Assembly: GCA_003023195.1 (NCBI GenBank) | Contig: PXRX01000023.1 | Coordinates: 1 to 64,000 of the forward strand | Source of the DNA: Halobacteriales archaeon QS_8_69_26 | Lineage (GTDB): Archaea; Halobacteriota; Halobacteria; Halobacteriales; SW-7-71-33 | Reading direction: 5' to 3' | DNA length: 64,000 bases | Shown here: positions 61,229 to 64,000 of the stretch, one piece after another | How positions within the stretch are numbered: the stretch's first letter is position 1 | Layout: each line of letters begins with the position of its first letter | Notes under the pieces: model-generated | What the model was told of the DNA's origin: nothing | What the model saw: only the letters and a program-made list of their open reading frames with translations | Database searches by the model: none | Position numbers and translations under genes: made by a program

Positions 61229-62116
61229 TCACTGGGGCGCTGCCACGGCCCCACGTGACGTCGTTTCCGCTATCGAGAACACGTGAAGGGAACCGTCGGG
61301 GCTGACGTAGACTGCGATCGCGGGTGGACCGTCGGTGACGGTCAGTGACAACTGGTCGCTCGCCCCGGCGTCCGTCGTTACGGTAAGCGTGTAATTGCCC
61401 GGACGACTTGCCACCTGAAGGAGTCGAATCCCGGATGTCCCCTCGACGGTGTACGTCTCGTTCAGTGCCGTCTCCGGAGTACTCTCGTCCGTGACGGTGA
61501 GCCGAACGGAAACCCTGGTCCGGTCACCAGCGAAGTTGAACAGCCGTATCGATTGCCCCTGGTCGACTTCTCCGGAATCGTTCGGTGCGTAGGTTCCCGG
61601 GTATCGTTGGCTGATATCGTCGTCGCCGACGCGAGCAAAGGATCCATTGGTGACGAAATACGTTGCACTGGACGCACCGTCAGCCTCGTCGTACCAGAAC
61701 GGTTGTTGGGCGAAAACGAAGATGCCGTCCGCGGTGACCCGCTCTACGCGTAGCACCTTCCCGGCCGTCGTCGGATCCAACCCGAACGTCTCGTGGGTAC
61801 AGATCCGGTTGTAGGTGCGGTTCGCTTCGTATTCAGCCGCGAACTCCGTGGCTGTCGCCTCCGTTATCGATTCCGGTGGGTCCGGGAGAGGTCGCTGACA
61901 GTCGGTCGCCGCCTGGGTTGTCGTGGATCGGGAAGTGGTTGGACTCGAACCCGGATCTGCCGACGTTCCGGGCGATTGGTCCGTCGTGGTCGCCGCCGAT
62001 CCAGGCTCGGATTGCCCCAGGCCGGTACAGCCAGCCAACAACAGGGCAACAACAACGACCCCGAAAAGGAGGAGCCGTCGTGAGGGACACACCATACGCC
62101 AATTATTTAGTTGCAT
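61229..62116 (-). CDS. Sec-type lipoprotein, function unknown
   Basis: A 295-residue lipoprotein. The signal (RRLLLFGVVVVALLLAGCTG) has lipobox LAGC, followed by a Ser/Thr-rich linker and a folded exported part (ESITEATATEFAAEYEANRTYNRICTHETFGLDPTTAGKVLRV...) ending in an Ig-like strand set (NYTLTVTTDAGASDQLSLTVTDGPPAIAVYV). The TATATTTAAG box at 62137-62146 is spaced about 26 bp before ATG 62116, favouring a leaderless start there; ATG 62095 is the alternative. Confidence 0.82.
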   Translation of the reverse strand: MQLNNWRMVCPSRRLLLFGVVVVALLLAGCTGLGQSEPGSAATTTDQSPGTSADPGSSPTTSRSTTTQAATDCQRPLPDPPESITEATATEFAAEYEANRTYNRICTHETFGLDPTTAGKVLRVERVTADGIFVFAQQPFWYDEADGASSATYFVTNGSFARVGDDDISQRYPGTYAPNDSGEVDQGQSIRLFNFAGDRTRVSVRLTVTDESTPETALNETYTVEGTSGIRLLQVASRPGNYTLTVTTDAGASDQLSLTVTDGPPAIAVYVSPDGSLHVFSIAETTSRGAVAAPQ

Positions 62117-62136
62117 GGTATAATGGGGTTTGGAAA

Positions 62137-62146
62137 CTTAAATATA
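62137..62146 (-). promoter_or_regulatory. TATA box of lipoprotein gene
   Basis: TATATTTAAG on the minus strand is a textbook archaeal TATA box. Its centre is about 26 bp before ATG 62116. It supports the longer start of the lipoprotein. Confidence 0.65.
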
Positions 62147-62218
62147 CGCTTCACCGAGGAAATCGTCGATCTACCAAGACAGTACCGATCGACTGGAGTA
62201 CCAATGAGGGCCGTACCG

Positions 62219-62758
62219 TCAGGCGAACTCCGGGACCCGGTCGTCGTACCCCTCGTCGTGGGCACGTTCGATGATGGACATCACGAGGTCCGTCTTCGCC
62301 TTCGTGTAGGCGTGGTGGTCGTCGCCGTGTTCCTCGACGGCCTCGCGTTTGACGCGTTCGTACTCGCGGCGGGCGTCCTCGTTCTCGCGCAGGTAGTCCC
62401 GGAAGACTAGCTGGTTTCGCACCTTCACGTCGTCGCGGGTGTGCATCTTGACGAAGACGGCCTCCTCGTCGCCCCAGTCGATGACCACCATCGACTCCTC
62501 GTCCTCGTCGTCCGCCTCGATGACGTGGTCCCCCTCGGCCAGGGCCTCCGCGGCGGCCCGCATCGATCCGTAGTCCTCGTAGACGGCGATGACGTCCAGG
62601 GTCGGCTTGCCGGGCACGTCGGGGATGGCGGTGCTCCCGACGTGGAAGACACCCAGGAGGCCGTCGTCCGACGCCTCCTCCACTCGCTCGCGTTCGGTCT
62701 CGTAGCGGTCCGTCCACAGCGGGTCGGGTTCGAGCCACACGTCCTCTTTGGGATCCAT
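62219..62758 (-). CDS. GrpB/UPF0157 family nucleotidyltransferase-like protein
   Basis: A 179-residue protein of the GrpB (UPF0157) family, related to nucleotidyltransferase-fold proteins. The active-site block FHVGSTAIPDVPGKPTLDVIAVY (~38-60) holds the GS-x-D/E pattern, and RDYLRENEDARREYERVKREAVEEH (~120-144) is the family's helical tail. Some members add nucleotides or use dephospho-CoA; the target here is unknown. Confidence 0.9.
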   Translation of the reverse strand: MDPKEDVWLEPDPLWTDRYETERERVEEASDDGLLGVFHVGSTAIPDVPGKPTLDVIAVYEDYGSMRAAAEALAEGDHVIEADDEDEESMVVIDWGDEEAVFVKMHTRDDVKVRNQLVFRDYLRENEDARREYERVKREAVEEHGDDHHAYTKAKTDLVMSIIERAHDEGYDDRVPEFA

Positions 62759-62932
62759 TGGGCGCGACGATCGGTAGCAGCTGCTAACAGAAATAATTTA
62801 TGACTGAAATTGAATTTACTTCTTGCTTACTTTTTCGCACTGCTCACTTTTATGCGTTTCGGACCGGGCGGTCCCCGGCGGGACTCGCGCCGTCCGACAG
62901 GGATTTCACCCTGCAACGTACACCGGTGGCCC

Positions 62933-63427
62933 ATGGCCGGTCGCTACCGACTGACGAGCGTCGAGGACGTCGTCGAGGAGGGGTCCTGGCTGTTCACGGT
63001 GCGGGACGAACACGGCAACGACGAGGAAGTCTTCCTGGTTCCCTGCGGGAACGGGACCGATACGGACGGCGAGAACGGGACCGATCCCGATGGCGGGCGG
63101 GACGCGGGCGACGACGCTCCGGGCGTCGAGGCGTGGGTCAACCGGTGTACCCACGAGGCACAGCGACTCCATCGGGAGGGGATCGGTGCGGTGGTCCGGA
63201 ACGGTGGAATCGTCTGCCCGAAGCACGGGTCCACCTTCGACGCCTGTTCCGGGTACTGCGACAACGGGGACGCCGCCGACACGACCCTCGTCTCGGTTGA
63301 CGTGACCGTCGAGGACGGGTCGGTCTACCTGACCGACGACGACGTGACCTTCCTCGCCCCGGGATCGGCCGTCGACGACGATGACGACGACGAGGGACCG
63401 AGTTCCACCTCGCACCTGCAACTCTGA
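62933..63427 (+). CDS. Rieske-type [2Fe-2S] protein
   Basis: A 164-residue protein. The first cluster motif is WVNRCTHEAQRL (Cys-x-His) and the second IVCPKHGSTFDACSGYC (Cys-x-x-His), about 18 residues apart, matching Rieske ferredoxins. An acidic insertion (GNGTDTDGENGTDPDGGRD) splits the first beta sheet. Small soluble Rieske proteins pass electrons to oxygenases or nitrite reductases, but no such partner is adjacent. Confidence 0.9.
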   Translation: MAGRYRLTSVEDVVEEGSWLFTVRDEHGNDEEVFLVPCGNGTDTDGENGTDPDGGRDAGDDAPGVEAWVNRCTHEAQRLHREGIGAVVRNGGIVCPKHGSTFDACSGYCDNGDAADTTLVSVDVTVEDGSVYLTDDDVTFLAPGSAVDDDDDDEGPSSTSHLQL

Positions 63428-63460
63428 GGATGTGGATCCCCCGCGAATAGGAAACCGCCC

Positions 63461-64000
63461 CTACGTCCACCGGTCGAGGCCCGTCTGGACCGCCGACTTC
63501 CGGATCCGTTCGAACCCACGTTCGACCTCGTCGTCGTGGACGCCCCACTCCTCTACCACGTACTCGCGGGCGGCGTCGACGTCGGGGGTGATGTCGTCGT
63601 CGAACGCGACGTCCTCGTCGACGTTCGGGTCGAGGAACAGCGTCCGGACCAGGTCGGCGTCCGGGATGGTGTCTCCGCGAGCCTCCAGCACCGACCAGAG
63701 GTCGCCGTGCTCTTTGATTTCCGAGATGGCGGTCTTCGGGCCGACACCGGAAATCCCGTCGTTGAAGTCCGTCCCGATGAGGATGGCGGCGTCGACCAGT
63801 TGTTCGTAGGTGATCCCGTGGTCGTCCAGTGTGGCGTCGAGGTCCATCAACTCGGGGTCGCCCTTGCTCGTCAACTGGCGGAGGGTCAGGGGCGCGCCGA
63901 ACAGGAGGGCGTCGTAGTCCTCGGTGCCGACGTAGTCGACCGACCCGTGGCGGGCCACGTGGGCCGCCTGCGCTTCACCCTCCGCGGGGGCCTCGATTAC
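63461..64000 (-). CDS. fen: Flap endonuclease FEN1 (3' end of gene; continues past window)
   Basis: The last 180 codons of a FEN1/XPG nuclease involved in Okazaki fragment processing. Visible are [35 protein letters not shown], with catalytic acids in PAEGEAQ and EDYDALLFG, and the H3TH region [34 protein letters not shown] with its metal-binding Asp. The tail runs to TGLDRWT and lacks the PIP-like extension (QxxLxxFF) typical of archaeal FEN1. The N-terminus is outside the window. Confidence 0.93.
   Translation of the reverse strand, partial: VIEAPAEGEAQAAHVARHGSVDYVGTEDYDALLFGAPLTLRQLTSKGDPELMDLDATLDDHGITYEQLVDAAILIGTDFNDGISGVGPKTAISEIKEHGDLWSVLEARGDTIPDADLVRTLFLDPNVDEDVAFDDDITPDVDAAREYVVEEWGVHDDEVERGFERIRKSAVQTGLDRWT

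Noticed and set aside
61024-61254. 76-codon minus-strand frame in the PaaK-lipoprotein gap
   Set aside because: Basic composition and overlap with the lipoprotein 3' end; no motif.

Overview
The window is chromosomal DNA from a halophilic archaeon (class Halobacteria). The DNA is GC-rich, the predicted proteins are strongly acidic, and several genes have TATA-like boxes placed for leaderless transcripts. It carries archaeal or haloarchaeal markers: SRP19, a FEN1 flap endonuclease at the right edge, a HalX response regulator, a TbsP-type regulator, a salactin/volactin-like actin, and Tat lipoproteins with an R-R-x-hydrophobic motif followed by a lipobox. The genus cannot be fixed from this stretch. 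I see no rRNA, no CRISPR array and no complete insertion sequence. There is one tRNA, Arg(CCG).

Layout. 0-7.5 kb: housekeeping and conserved haloarchaeal genes (SRP19, Yip1-like membrane protein, O-methyltransferase, an orphan Liv-type binding protein, CBS protein, HalX regulator). 7.5-12.6 kb: a toxin-antitoxin-like pair (DUF6516 plus HTH), a molybdate/tungstate-type ABC permease and ATPase, an AAC(3)-like acetyltransferase and a PIN-like protein. 12.66-15.68 kb: a 1007-residue DUF4157 protein of the kind linked to extracellular contractile injection systems, with an embedded rhodanese domain and a PLA2-like C-terminus; this is the most unusual gene here. 15.7-27.7 kb: a fused LutB/LutA-like iron-sulfur protein with LutC, and a 992-residue FAD/Fe-S/CCG dehydrogenase. 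Both look like lactate or glycolate oxidation, and phytoene synthase, an FG-GAP protein and a frameshifted lipoprotein lie between them. 27.9-36.1 kb: lipoprotein, acyl-CoA dehydrogenase, creatininase-family amidase, peroxiredoxin, a patch of remnant DNA with a winged-HTH regulator, and small haloarchaeal proteins. 36.1-36.4 kb: tRNA-Arg with apparent decayed copies of its 3' end. 36.4-44.4 kb: MATE exporter, PQQ-type sugar dehydrogenase, TbsP, zinc-ribbon protein, salactin-like actin, a membrane protein with a possible cell-division role, and an in-frame ABC ATPase/permease deletion scar. 44.5-53.9 kb: threonine synthase, frameshifted SnoaL-like protein, endonuclease III, DUF371, coiled-coil protein, SppA, a PGF-CTERM surface protein and DUF373. 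54-61 kb: a complete Liv-type ABC operon with fused LivH-LivM permease, divergent from a PaaK-like CoA ligase, which suggests uptake and activation of an aromatic acid. 61.2-64 kb: lipoprotein, GrpB-family protein, Rieske-like protein and partial FEN1.

Two window-wide patterns stand out. A palindromic motif TACNGTA-N4-TACNGTA occurs six times, always between genes, including two convergent gaps. Short 24- or 27-bp tandem duplications occur at several loci, both coding and non-coding. Three genes appear broken: 23893-24650, 43984-44367 and 45843-46302.
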